From an uncultured candidate division WPS-2 bacterium (GTDB lineage Bacteria > Vulcanimicrobiota > Vulcanimicrobiia > Vulcanimicrobiales > Vulcanimicrobiaceae), in the NCBI GenBank assembly GCA_937927945.1, contig CALEYW010000031.1:1-64000 (forward strand): a stretch of DNA of 64,000 nt, given 5' to 3'. This document shows positions 17,140 to 25,800 of this stretch, in pieces; positions within the stretch are counted from its first letter, which is position 1; the number at the start of each line of letters is the position of its first letter. A program made the translations under genes and the position numbers. The notes beneath the pieces were generated by a model. The model saw only the letters and a list, made by a program, of their open reading frames with translations, ran no database searches and was not told the DNA's origin.

Positions 17140-18393
17140 CTACCCGCCGGACGCTGATGCGATCAGTGAGCGCAGGTGGCGCTGTTGCGCGGCGTTCTGG
17201 GTGCGCGAGAGAGCCGCTTCGTACGCGGCGACTGCTTCGCCGGCACGACCAAGGCGCTTCAGCGCGTCGGCGCGCGCGAGGTGGAAATGGTGGTACCCGT
17301 CGAGGTCGCGGCGCGGCAGCGCGTCCAACACAGCGAGCGCCGCGGCCGGGCCGCGGGCGAAGCCGATCGCGACGGCGCGGTTGAGCGCGATGACCGGTGA
17401 GGGCTGCAGCACCTCCAGCCGCTCGTATAACCCGACGATCTTCCACCAGTCGACATCCGTTGCCGATGCGGCGGCGGCGTGCACCCGGGCGATCCGCGCC
17501 TGCAACTGATACGGACCGAGAACGTGATGTCTTTCCGCCTCCTCGAGCGCTACGTCGGCCTCCGCAATCTGCGCACGGTTCCAACGCTCGCGGTCCTGCT
17601 CTGCGAGCAGCACGAGCGACCCGTCGGGCGCGACCCGCGCGTCGCGCCGCGAGTCGGTATACAGCATCAGCGCCAGCAGTCCGAGCACCTCGGGCTCGGC
17701 GGGCATCAGCGTCGCCAGAACGCGGCAAAGTCGGATCGCTTCGTCGCACAGCTCACGGCGCACAAGGCGGTCTCCGGACGTCGCGGCGTAGCCCTCGTTG
17801 AAAATGAGGTAGAGCACCGTGCAGACGTCGTTGAGCCGCTGTGGCAGCCGCTCGGAAGCAGGAACCTCGAACGGTATGCGGGTGTCGCGGATCTTCCGCT
17901 TTACGCGCACGAGCCGCTGGGCCATCGTCGCGTGCGTAACGAGGAGCGCATCGGCGATCTCCAAGGTCGTCAGCCCCGCGAGCGTGCGTAGCGTGAGCGC
18001 AATGCGCGACTCGACGCTTAGCGTGGGATGGCAGCAGGCGAAGATCATTTCGAGACGGTCGTCGGGGACCCCGGTCATGGCATCGTCCTCCACAGCGTCG
18101 CCGGCCGGCAGCGCGCGCTCGAGCAACGCCGCACGCTGCGCCTTCTCGCGCCCCGTACGCTCGCGGTGCAGTCGGTTGATCGCGGCGTTGCGCGCCGTCG
18201 TCAGGATCCACGCGGAGGGCCGCGTGGGAAAGCCGTCTCGCGGCCAGCGCTCGAGCGCGATCACGTAGGCTTCCTGCAACGCATCCTCGGCGAGATCGAT
18301 ATCGCCGAGCAGGCGGGACAAGGTCGCTACGGTGCGTCCGCCATCGGAGCGGAAGCATCGCGCGACCTCGTCGCTCGGATCACATGTTGACAA
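17140..18393 (-). CDS. ECF-type RNA polymerase sigma factor with C-terminal TPR-like domain
   Basis: A 417-residue protein of the sigma-24/DUF6596 branch. Residues about 8-75 are sigma region 2 (RLLGDIDLAEDALQEAYVIA, then LTTARNAAINRLHRE). Residues about 120-165 are region 4 (RTLAGLTTLEIADALLVTHA). The last 230 residues are the helical repeat extension with YLIFNEGYAA. A TTG at 18391-18393 is the best start and overlaps the YCII gene's stop, showing coupling. YCII-sigma pairs of this kind are frequent and often respond to stress or nutrient signals. No anti-sigma is adjacent. Confidence 0.9.
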   Translation of the reverse strand: MSTCDPSDEVARCFRSDGGRTVATLSRLLGDIDLAEDALQEAYVIALERWPRDGFPTRPSAWILTTARNAAINRLHRERTGREKAQRAALLERALPAGDAVEDDAMTGVPDDRLEMIFACCHPTLSVESRIALTLRTLAGLTTLEIADALLVTHATMAQRLVRVKRKIRDTRIPFEVPASERLPQRLNDVCTVLYLIFNEGYAATSGDRLVRRELCDEAIRLCRVLATLMPAEPEVLGLLALMLYTDSRRDARVAPDGSLVLLAEQDRERWNRAQIAEADVALEEAERHHVLGPYQLQARIARVHAAAASATDVDWWKIVGLYERLEVLQPSPVIALNRAVAIGFARGPAAALAVLDALPRRDLDGYHHFHLARADALKRLGRAGEAVAAYEAALSRTQNAAQQRHLRSLIASASGG

Positions 18394-18724
18394 TTGGACG
18401 GATCTCCACCGATCCGTACTTCGTTCCCGGACACTTTGTCGCCACCTCGAGCGCGTCGTCAAGCGAGCTCGCCTCGATGATCAAGAATCCGCCGAGCCAC
18501 TCTTTCGTCTCGGCGAATGGGCCGTCGGTGACGGCGAGCTTCCCGTCGCGCACGCGCACGGTCGTCGCGCTGGTGGGCGGCGCCAGGGGATCGCCGGCGA
18601 CATACGCGCCACTCGAGCGGACCTCGTTGGTGAACGCCTGAAAGGCCTCGAAGAGGGCGTCGTCTTCGGCTTGGCGCCGGGGCGGAATCGACGGATCAGC
18701 ATAGATCAACAGCATGTATTGCAT
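18380..18724 (-). CDS. YCII-domain protein
   Basis: A 114-residue protein starting MQYMLLIYADP, with VTDGPFAETKEWLGGFLIIE and ALEVATKCPG, the DGPF/YciI-like core. It is translated immediately ahead of the sigma factor and overlaps it by 14 bases, the usual partner arrangement. YCII proteins form dimeric alpha-beta barrels; their role with this sigma family is thought to be a sensor or modulator but is not established. Confidence 0.92.
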   Translation of the reverse strand: MQYMLLIYADPSIPPRRQAEDDALFEAFQAFTNEVRSSGAYVAGDPLAPPTSATTVRVRDGKLAVTDGPFAETKEWLGGFLIIEASSLDDALEVATKCPGTKYGSVEIRPIVNM

Positions 18725-18971
18725 CGGTGGTTCTCCAGCGTGCATGCGCAGCGCATACGTCCTCAAGACAAGTGGCGGGACCCGAAATCGACACCAGCCT
18801 CGAAACTTTCTCTCCACCGAGTTACCGGAGAAGCGCGAGACGCCTGGTTGTCCGTGGAAACAAGGCGGGCGTGATCGCGGAGCTCTCGCTTTGCTGTTAA
18901 ACGAAGAGACGTCCGCGATCCCGCGACCTCTTTGGTCGTCTGGCAGGGGAGCGGGTACGGACGGGCCGCAG

Positions 18972-19238
18972 TCACCTAACCGCACGCACTGACTCGCGCA
19001 CGCCCAACTCGCGCCGCAAACGCCTACGGGGTGGCCCAATGAGCGAATCCAACGTGGTCCGCGTGGTGCGTTCTTTCAGCCCGGGCGTGAACACGACGTC
19101 GTCGCGGTACCGGCGATACGGATCCTCGCCGTCGAAGAACGTGTCGATGGTGATCCAGAACGGACCGGCGTTCTTCGACCGAACTTGCGAGCAGACGTCG
19201 CGAACCTTAGGCACGAGCGATCTCCGGTTTGGGGACAT
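18972..19238 (-). pseudogene. DUF4387 remnant
   Basis: The minus-strand frame reads VCSQVRSKNAGPFWITIDTF then FDGEDPYRRYRDDVVFTPG, the core of DUF4387. The usual C-terminal helical part is replaced by basic, low-complexity sequence ending at 18972. It follows an AtuA-like remnant with an overlap, the pairing seen in intact two-gene units of this family. Probably truncated at the 3' side. Confidence 0.6.
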
Positions 19239-19372
19239 CGATCCACCGCGTGCGCACGAACGCCATGGGATCGTCGACCCGGATGACGTGATTCATCCGG
19301 AACTCGAACACTTGCCCGCGCTCGATCTCGGCGGGTGAGAACGGAACGCGACGGACTGCATTCGTTCACTGC
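19206..19372 (-). pseudogene. AtuA-like (DUF1446) C-terminal remnant
   Basis: The minus strand encodes VPFSPAEIERGQVFEFRMNH then VIRVDDPMAFVRTRWIDVPK and a TAA near 19208. This resembles the C-terminal end of the acyclic-terpene-utilisation AtuA-like family, which sits just before DUF4387 genes. No upstream frame restores the rest of the roughly 450-residue protein. About 180 bases between here and the glycosyltransferase contain only short unrecognised frames. Confidence 0.5.
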
Positions 19373-19552
19373 GCTCGGCCATCCGCGGCTTCATCGTTCT
19401 CGAGACGCAAGGTGACTTCGGTCAGCCGGACCCCGCCGCGAGCTTCGAGCGTCTGGTATCCGTCGTCTTGAAAGGGATGCTCCCCGACGCGCCGGCCACA
19501 CGCGACAAATCACGGCCCGCGCGTGCACGCCGTTCAAGTTCGTGAGGCACCG

Positions 19553-20791
19553 CTAATACGGGGCCCTTCTCCTGATTCGGACGAGCTGTTCGATTTCGGT
19601 CGCGGCTGCTCCAGGGCCACCTGCGGCGATGAAGGCTTCCGCGATGCGTTTCGCACCGGCGCGACATGCGATCGTCTGCTCCACCGCGGTGCGGAGGCGG
19701 GCGACGGTCAACTCGCCCGCCGGTAGTCGAACACCGGCCCCCGCGACTTCGACTCGGCGGGCGACCTCGAGTTGGTCTCGGCCGAACGGGACGGCGCAGA
19801 CAGGAACGCCCGCGGCGAGCGCCTTCTGGGTGGTACCCATCCCGGCGTGGCAGACGACGGCAACAGCGCGTTGGAGCAGCGCGGCATGCGAGACGAATCG
19901 TTCGATGCGCGCATTTGGCGCACACTCGTACGCACTCGGATCTCCAGCCGGGACAGTAGCGACAACGAGGAGGTCGTCTCGGTCACGCAGGGCCGCAAAC
20001 GCCGTACTGACGAGCAGGCCGTCATCTTGGAATTCCGTGCTCGTCGAGATGATCACGATGGGCCGGCGATCATCGGTGAGCCAACCCGGTGACGGAGTGG
20101 GTGGCTCCCACGCGCACGGGCCGATCAGCCGAAACGATTGCGGCCACGACGGCCGAGGGTACTCAAATGGCTCAGCCGTCAACGAGAGGAGGAGCGGCGG
20201 GCGGAGCAGCACATCGTCGGGCGCAAGGAGCGGTTCGAGCCCGGCCGCGGCTCGGCCCGCGTTCACGGCAGCGGTGACGCTGCGCGCGGGCCCCGCGACC
20301 AGGCCCGCAACTGCGGCGTCTCGTTCGCGACCCTCCGGGCCGCTCATCGGCGCCATCCCCGGGCCGTACGGCGGAACGCCCGGGCCCCGGAGCCACGCTG
20401 GGCACGGAAGCCAGCTCCCCCAGGGCAGGCCGGAGGCTTCCGCCTCGGCCAAGGCTCCGAAGGCCATGATGTCGACCAAGAGCACGTCAGGGCGTTCTTC
20501 TTCGATAGCGGACCGCAGGTCGGCAGCGTCGCGCGGAGCTCGACGTCCGAACGCATGCATCGCGAGCTCTTGGGCTTCGTGGGATGACTTCGCCCGCCAA
20601 TCCTCGTGATCGACGGCGACGACGTCGGGCGCCAAAGCCTTCGCGTGGAGGCCGAGCGCGAGCAGATCAGCCACGCAGGCTTCGAGCGTTCTTAGCGCGA
20701 CGTCGTGGCCACGGCTACGCAGGGCCTGAAGGATCGGCACCACGGGGAAGAGATGACCGCGGGCGGGGCTGGTGTAGGCCAAGACATTCAT
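19553..20791 (-). CDS. UGT/MGT-like glycosyltransferase (GT1)
   Basis: A 412-residue GT-B enzyme. The start is the ATG 20789-20791 (MNVLAYTSPARGHLFPVVPI, the family N-terminal strand-loop). The C-terminal domain has RFVSHAALLQRAVAVVCHAG then GMGTTQKALAAGVPVCAVPF and RDQLEVARRVE, the nucleotide-sugar binding signature (HAG-G...P). It likely transfers a sugar onto a small lipophilic acceptor in the cytosol. It is divergent from the TRAP receptor gene with 272 bases between. Confidence 0.9.
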   Translation of the reverse strand: MNVLAYTSPARGHLFPVVPILQALRSRGHDVALRTLEACVADLLALGLHAKALAPDVVAVDHEDWRAKSSHEAQELAMHAFGRRAPRDAADLRSAIEEERPDVLLVDIMAFGALAEAEASGLPWGSWLPCPAWLRGPGVPPYGPGMAPMSGPEGRERDAAVAGLVAGPARSVTAAVNAGRAAAGLEPLLAPDDVLLRPPLLLSLTAEPFEYPRPSWPQSFRLIGPCAWEPPTPSPGWLTDDRRPIVIISTSTEFQDDGLLVSTAFAALRDRDDLLVVATVPAGDPSAYECAPNARIERFVSHAALLQRAVAVVCHAGMGTTQKALAAGVPVCAVPFGRDQLEVARRVEVAGAGVRLPAGELTVARLRTAVEQTIACRAGAKRIAEAFIAAGGPGAAATEIEQLVRIRRRAPY

Positions 20792-21063
20792 CGCCGGAGC
20801 GCCTCGAGAAGCTCGGGACGCAGCGTTCGTACTGGCGCCGGGACAGCCCCTGCTCCCGCCTCGATACGTGACTCCCGCGTCCAGCTCGAACACGGCGAGT
20901 TTGCGAAGAATTCGATCGAGGTCGCCTCCGTCTCGTCGATCGAGACGTGCGCGTGCGCACTCGCGTCGAGACTGGGGTCCTTCTTGACCATTCACTCTCA
21001 GTCTGTTACAGAATCGTTCAACAGTCCAGGACGAGCAGGCAAAAAGACGTGAGGGGACGTGCG

Positions 21064-22080
21064 ATGACTCTTTCTCGGAAGCGCTTGCTAGCGATCGGAG
21101 CCGGTGCCGGCGCCTTTGCCTCGGTGGGCGTCCTTCGGTGGCCGGGCGACGCGGCGCAATTCACGTACAAACTCGCGAACGATCAGACGCCGACTCACCC
21201 GATGAACGTCTACACGGCCGATGCGATCAAACGCATCCGGGACGCTTCGGGTGGCCAGATCGAGATCAATCTGTTCCCCAGCAGCGTGCTCGGCGGCGAC
21301 CCGCAAATGTTGACGCAGGTACGGTCCGGCGCCCTCGAGCTCGTCCAGATCGGCAACAACATCATGGGATCCGTGATCCCGTCGGCCGCGCTGCTCAGCA
21401 TGCCGTTCGCTTTCAAGAGCCCGCAACAATATCAAAGTGCCGCGAACGGCCCGCTTGGCGCCTACATCGGCGGCGCCGGCGCGAAGATCGGCCTTCGCAA
21501 GTTCGACACGTCGTTCTACGGCGGCTTCTTCGAGGTACAAAACCGCGTCCGGCCAATCAACGCACCAGCTGACCTCAAGGGCCTCAAGATCCGCGTCCCT
21601 CCGGGGCCGATCGACGTCGGTACGTTCAAGGCCTTTGAAGCGGCACCGACGGTGATCACGCTGTCGGAAGTCTACACCTCGCTGCAGACGCATATCATCG
21701 ACGGCATCGAAGTTCCATTACCGACCGTCCGCAACTTCAAGTTCTACGAACAAGTCAAGTACTGCTCGCTGACGCATCACAGCGGCCTCTCGTACCTGCT
21801 GTTCGCGAACGCCGATGCTTGGCAACGCCTCCCGAAGAACCTACAAGACGTTCTCGATCGAGAGTTCGGCGCCGCGGCGGCAGCAGCAACGAAGTCGATG
21901 GCGGCGCAAGAAGCCAGCGTCGAGACGGAGCTCACCGCAGATGGGATGACGTTCAATCGACCGGCGCTCGAGCCGTTCAGCCAGGTGATCCGCGCCTCAG
22001 GCCTGTATCGCCAGTGGCGCGATCAGTACGACGCAAAAGGGTGGGAAATGCTCGAAAAGACGACCGGAAAGCTCGTTTAG
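21064..22080 (+). CDS. TRAP transporter solute-binding protein, DctP family
   Basis: A 338-residue periplasmic receptor. The start is the ATG at 21064. An N-terminal export signal (MTLSRKRLLAIGAGAGAFAS) is followed by DctP features: THPMNVYTADAIKRIRDASG, INLFPSSVLGGDPQMLTQVR, and the ligand-arginine strand LKGLKIRVPPGPIDVGTFKA. It should bind an organic acid or similar anion. No DctQ or DctM membrane subunits are beside it, so it is an orphan receptor here. Confidence 0.9.
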   Translation: MTLSRKRLLAIGAGAGAFASVGVLRWPGDAAQFTYKLANDQTPTHPMNVYTADAIKRIRDASGGQIEINLFPSSVLGGDPQMLTQVRSGALELVQIGNNIMGSVIPSAALLSMPFAFKSPQQYQSAANGPLGAYIGGAGAKIGLRKFDTSFYGGFFEVQNRVRPINAPADLKGLKIRVPPGPIDVGTFKAFEAAPTVITLSEVYTSLQTHIIDGIEVPLPTVRNFKFYEQVKYCSLTHHSGLSYLLFANADAWQRLPKNLQDVLDREFGAAAAAATKSMAAQEASVETELTADGMTFNRPALEPFSQVIRASGLYRQWRDQYDAKGWEMLEKTTGKLV

Positions 22081-22084
22081 ATTC

Positions 22085-22547
22085 GAGCCGCCGGCAGCTG
22101 GCGCGTCGACTTTCGAGAATTCTTTCATCTCCGCCCGAAAGTCGAGTCATTCGTCGCCGTCGTCAAGCGAGTGGCGGACGGCATCCACGTCGGCGGCGCG
22201 GGGTCATGCAGCCCCGACCGCCCGCCCGCCGAATACCTCGGTCGAAATCGACCGAGGCGGCGTAGCTCAACCCGCAGTGCATCTCGACGACATCGCTGCC
22301 TACCTGCAGCGCGAGCCGGCAAACGCGCCGACGCGCTCAGTGCAGAGCGCCGTCTTCGGCGATCCCGTTCTGCTCGAGAAACTCCCGCGCCGCGTTCGCG
22401 CCGTCGACCTCGAAACGTTCGGTCTGCGTGCTTGTGAATCAACCCCACATCGTGGAAGAGCGCTGCGATGTACGAGAGCTCGCGATCATAGCGCTTCCCG
22501 GCGCGATCCGCCAGCAGCGCCTTTCGGGGCGAGGGGGACTGGCGCAC
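22085..22547 (-). pseudogene. HD-domain hydrolase remnant, frameshifted
   Basis: One minus-strand frame has RYDRELSYIAALFHDVGLIH, the HD metal motif (H..HD). A second frame then gives FEVDGANAAREFLEQNGIAE. A third, further on, gives VVEMHCGLSYAASVDFDRG. Frames change near 22420 and 22330, and a TGA interrupts the middle, so the gene is dead or badly sequenced. Intact relatives are small cytosolic phosphohydrolases. Confidence 0.65.
22236..22257. repeat. Perfect 10-bp inverted repeat with 2-base centre
   Basis: CCTCGGTCGA and TCGACCGAGG are exact reverse complements separated by AA. The hairpin lies inside the HD-domain remnant and is not followed by a T run, so an intrinsic terminator is unlikely. 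It may be a protein-binding site or chance within coding sequence. Confidence 0.45.
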
Positions 22548-22892
22548 GGTTGCTCCTTCGAGGCCGGAAGGAGCGTGCCACGAGTATCCTCTTGGGCATG
22601 CCGCGGTGCGAATTGATTTGATATGCGTTTATCGTCTGATGTGCGGGCGCCGCGCGCGACTGTCACGCATGCATCGTAACGGTGGCGCGCACGACAGGAG
22701 AGCCTCGATTTGCCTCGCGTTCTGCTCTTTTTCTTCATGCACGTGCCGGGCCAACGTCACTGTATCGCACTATTCCCGATGCTGTTGTCTCGAACAATTC
22801 GCAGGCTCTCACGGGCGTCCGAAGAAAACCGGGGAGACGGAATTCTGCGCTCAAGACTCGGTCTTGACCGGTCCCAATTAGGAGGCTTCGCG
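22548..22892. other. Intergenic region upstream of the hybrid kinase
   Basis: 345 bases between the HD-domain remnant and the kinase start. The frame of the kinase is open from 22710, but composition and the AGGAGG at 22880-22885 favour a later start. I see no further gene here; the kinase promoter is presumably in this stretch. Confidence 0.4.
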
Positions 22893-25800
22893 GTGGAGCT
22901 TTCGGACTACGCGGTCGCGCCCTTGTGTGACGGCGACGTCTCCCGGTGCCGGGGTTCCGGGAACGGCCTCATGCCGATACTCCTGGTCACCGCGCGAGAC
23001 GCCTCGCTCGCGTCGTTCAATCGGCTCGAACATGAGTATGCGCTCAAAGATGAACTGGACAGCGCATGGGCTGCGCGGCCGGTCGGACTCACCCGGTACG
23101 ACGACCGCATGACGCTGGTGCTCGAGGATCCAGGGGGCGAACCGCTTGATCGACTGCTCAGTAGGCAGTTGACGACATCGGAATGTCTGCAGATCGCGAT
23201 CTCGTTCGCGCGCGCACTCGTTCGAATGCACGAACGCGGTCTCGTCCACAAAGATATCAGACCCGCGAATGCGTTCGTGGACGTATCCAGTGGCAGCGTG
23301 TGGCTTACCGGCTTTGGCGTTGCGTCTCGCATACCACGCGAGCGTCCAAACCCTGAGCCGCCTGAGGTGATCGCCGGAACGCTCGCCTACATGGCACCGG
23401 AGCAGACCGGTCGTATGAACCGGTCAGTCGATTCCCGGAGCGACCTCTATAGCTTCGGGATCACGCTCTACGAGTTGCTCACGGGCGCGCTGCCGTTCAT
23501 GGCTTCCGATCCGATTGAATGGATCCACTGTCACATCGCACGCCAACCGCTTCCGCCTTGTGAACGGGAGATGGCAGTGCCGGCACAGCTATCGTCCATC
23601 GTGATGAAGCTCCTCGCAAAGACCGCCGAGGAGCGCTATCAGACCGCGGCGAGCGTTGAGGCCGATCTCCGGCAATGCCTGACGGAATGGGAATTGCATG
23701 GCCGCATCGACTCGTTTCCGCTTGGCGCGCACGACGCCTCCGACCGGTTAGTGCTGCCGGAGCGGCTGTACGGCCGAGAGCGCGAAATCGAGACTCTGCT
23801 CGCAGCATTTGACCGGGTGGTGGCCCACGGAACGCCGGAGCTCGTGCTCGTATCCGGTTATTCAGGAGTCGGCAAGTCCTCCGTGGTGAACGAGCTGCAC
23901 AAGGCCCTCGTGCCGCCGCGCGGGTTGTTCGCGTCCGGCAAATTCGATCAATACAAACGGGACATCCCGTATGCGACTCTAGCGCAAGCCTTCCAGACCC
24001 TGGTTCGTCAGATCCTCGTGAAGAGCGAAGCGGAGATGAGCCAGTGGCGGCATTCACTTCAGGAGGCAGTGGGTCCTAATGGCCAGCTCATCGTCAGCCT
24101 CGTTCCCGAGGTTGAGTTTATCATCGGGAAACAGCCGCCGGTTCCCAACCTGCCGCCGCGAGGTGCGCAGAACCGCTTCCAGAGGGTCTTCCGCAGATTC
24201 CTCGGCGCCTTCGCTCGAGCGGAGCATCCCCTTGCCTTGTTCCTCGATGATTTGCAATGGATGGACACGTCGACGCTTGAGCTTTTGGAATACCTGATTA
24301 CCGATCCGAACGTGCGGCACGTGATGCTCCTAGGCGCCTACCGCGACAACGAGGTAACCTCGTCTCACCCGCTCATGCGGACACTTGGCACAATCCGAAG
24401 AGCCGGAGCCAACATGCACGAAATCGTGCTCGCACCTCTCAGGCTTGACGATGTCGGCCAGCTGATCGCCGATACCCTGTACTGCGATCGGGATGCCGCC
24501 CGTCCGCTGGCCCAGCTCGTGCACGATAAGACTGGGGGCAATCCATTCTTCGCGATCCAGTTCCTTGCGGCGCTCGCCGAGGAAGGGTTGCTCGCATTCG
24601 AACCGGAGGCGGCTGCCTGGACCTGGGACGTAACGCGTATCCGTGCCAAGGGCTACACCGACAACGTGGTGGATCTCATGGTGGGAAGACTAAAGCGTTT
24701 GCCGGACGTTGCGCAGGACGCACTTCGACAACTCGCCTTTCTTGGGAACGTGGTCGAGATCGCCACCCTGACTTTCGTTCACGGCGAATCGGAAGAGTCG
24801 ATCCATACGGCGCTCTGGGACGCCACTCGTGCGGGGCTGATCCTCCGCCTCGGGGACTCCTATGCGTTTCTCCACGACCGGATTCAGCAGGCGGCGTATT
24901 CACTGATTCCAGAAGAGCGCCGAGCCGGAGTCCACCTGCGCATCGGCCGTATCCTGCTGGCGAGCATGACGCCGGACGGCCTCGAAGAGCATCTGTTCGA
25001 TGTCGCAAATCAGCTCAATCGGGGCGCCGCACTGCTGTGCTATCGCGATGAGAAAGCGCAGGTTGCGACGATTGACCTGCGTGCCGGGCGCAAGGCCAAG
25101 GTATCGGCGGCCTATGCGTCGGCTTGCGCGTATCTAGCGGCCGGGATCGCGCTGCTCGACGAAAGGGACTGGGACAGCCAGTACGATGTGATGTTCAGCC
25201 TGCACCTCGAACGCGCAGAATGTGCGTTTCTGAGCGGTAACTTCGCAGAAGCTGAGCATCTGATTGCGGAACTGCTGCATCGCGGGGTGTCGAAAGTCGA
25301 CCAGGCGGCGGTCTACGATCTGAAGATTTTGCTCCACATCGTGAAGTCGGAAACCGCGCAAGCCATCGCGAGCGCGCACACGTGTCTGCGTCTGTTCGGC
25401 ATCGACATCCCGGCACAGCCGTCACAGGAGCAAGTCGAGGCCGAATACCAGACGGTCTTGCGGAATCTCGATGGGCGCTCGATCGAGAGCTTGATCGACC
25501 TGCCGCTCATGACCGATCCGGAACTACAGGCCGCGACGGTTGTGCTGTCCGCCCTCGTCCCCGCCGCCTACTTCACCGACCGCAACTTATGTTGCTGGCT
25601 CGTTTGCCGCATCGTGAACGTCAGCTTGACGTCTGGGACGAACGGCGCTTGTGCAAACGTTTATGGCAATTACGGGACTCTCGCCGGACCCGTCTTTCAC
25701 TCGTACAGAGAGGGTTTTCGTTTCACCAAGCTCGCTTGTGACCTGGTCGAGAAACACGGATTCATCGCCTACCGGGCAAAGACGCATTTTTTGATGGGAA

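Noticed and set aside
22236..22257. Perfect hairpin as an intrinsic terminator
   Set aside because: No T run follows on either strand, and it lies inside a former coding region.
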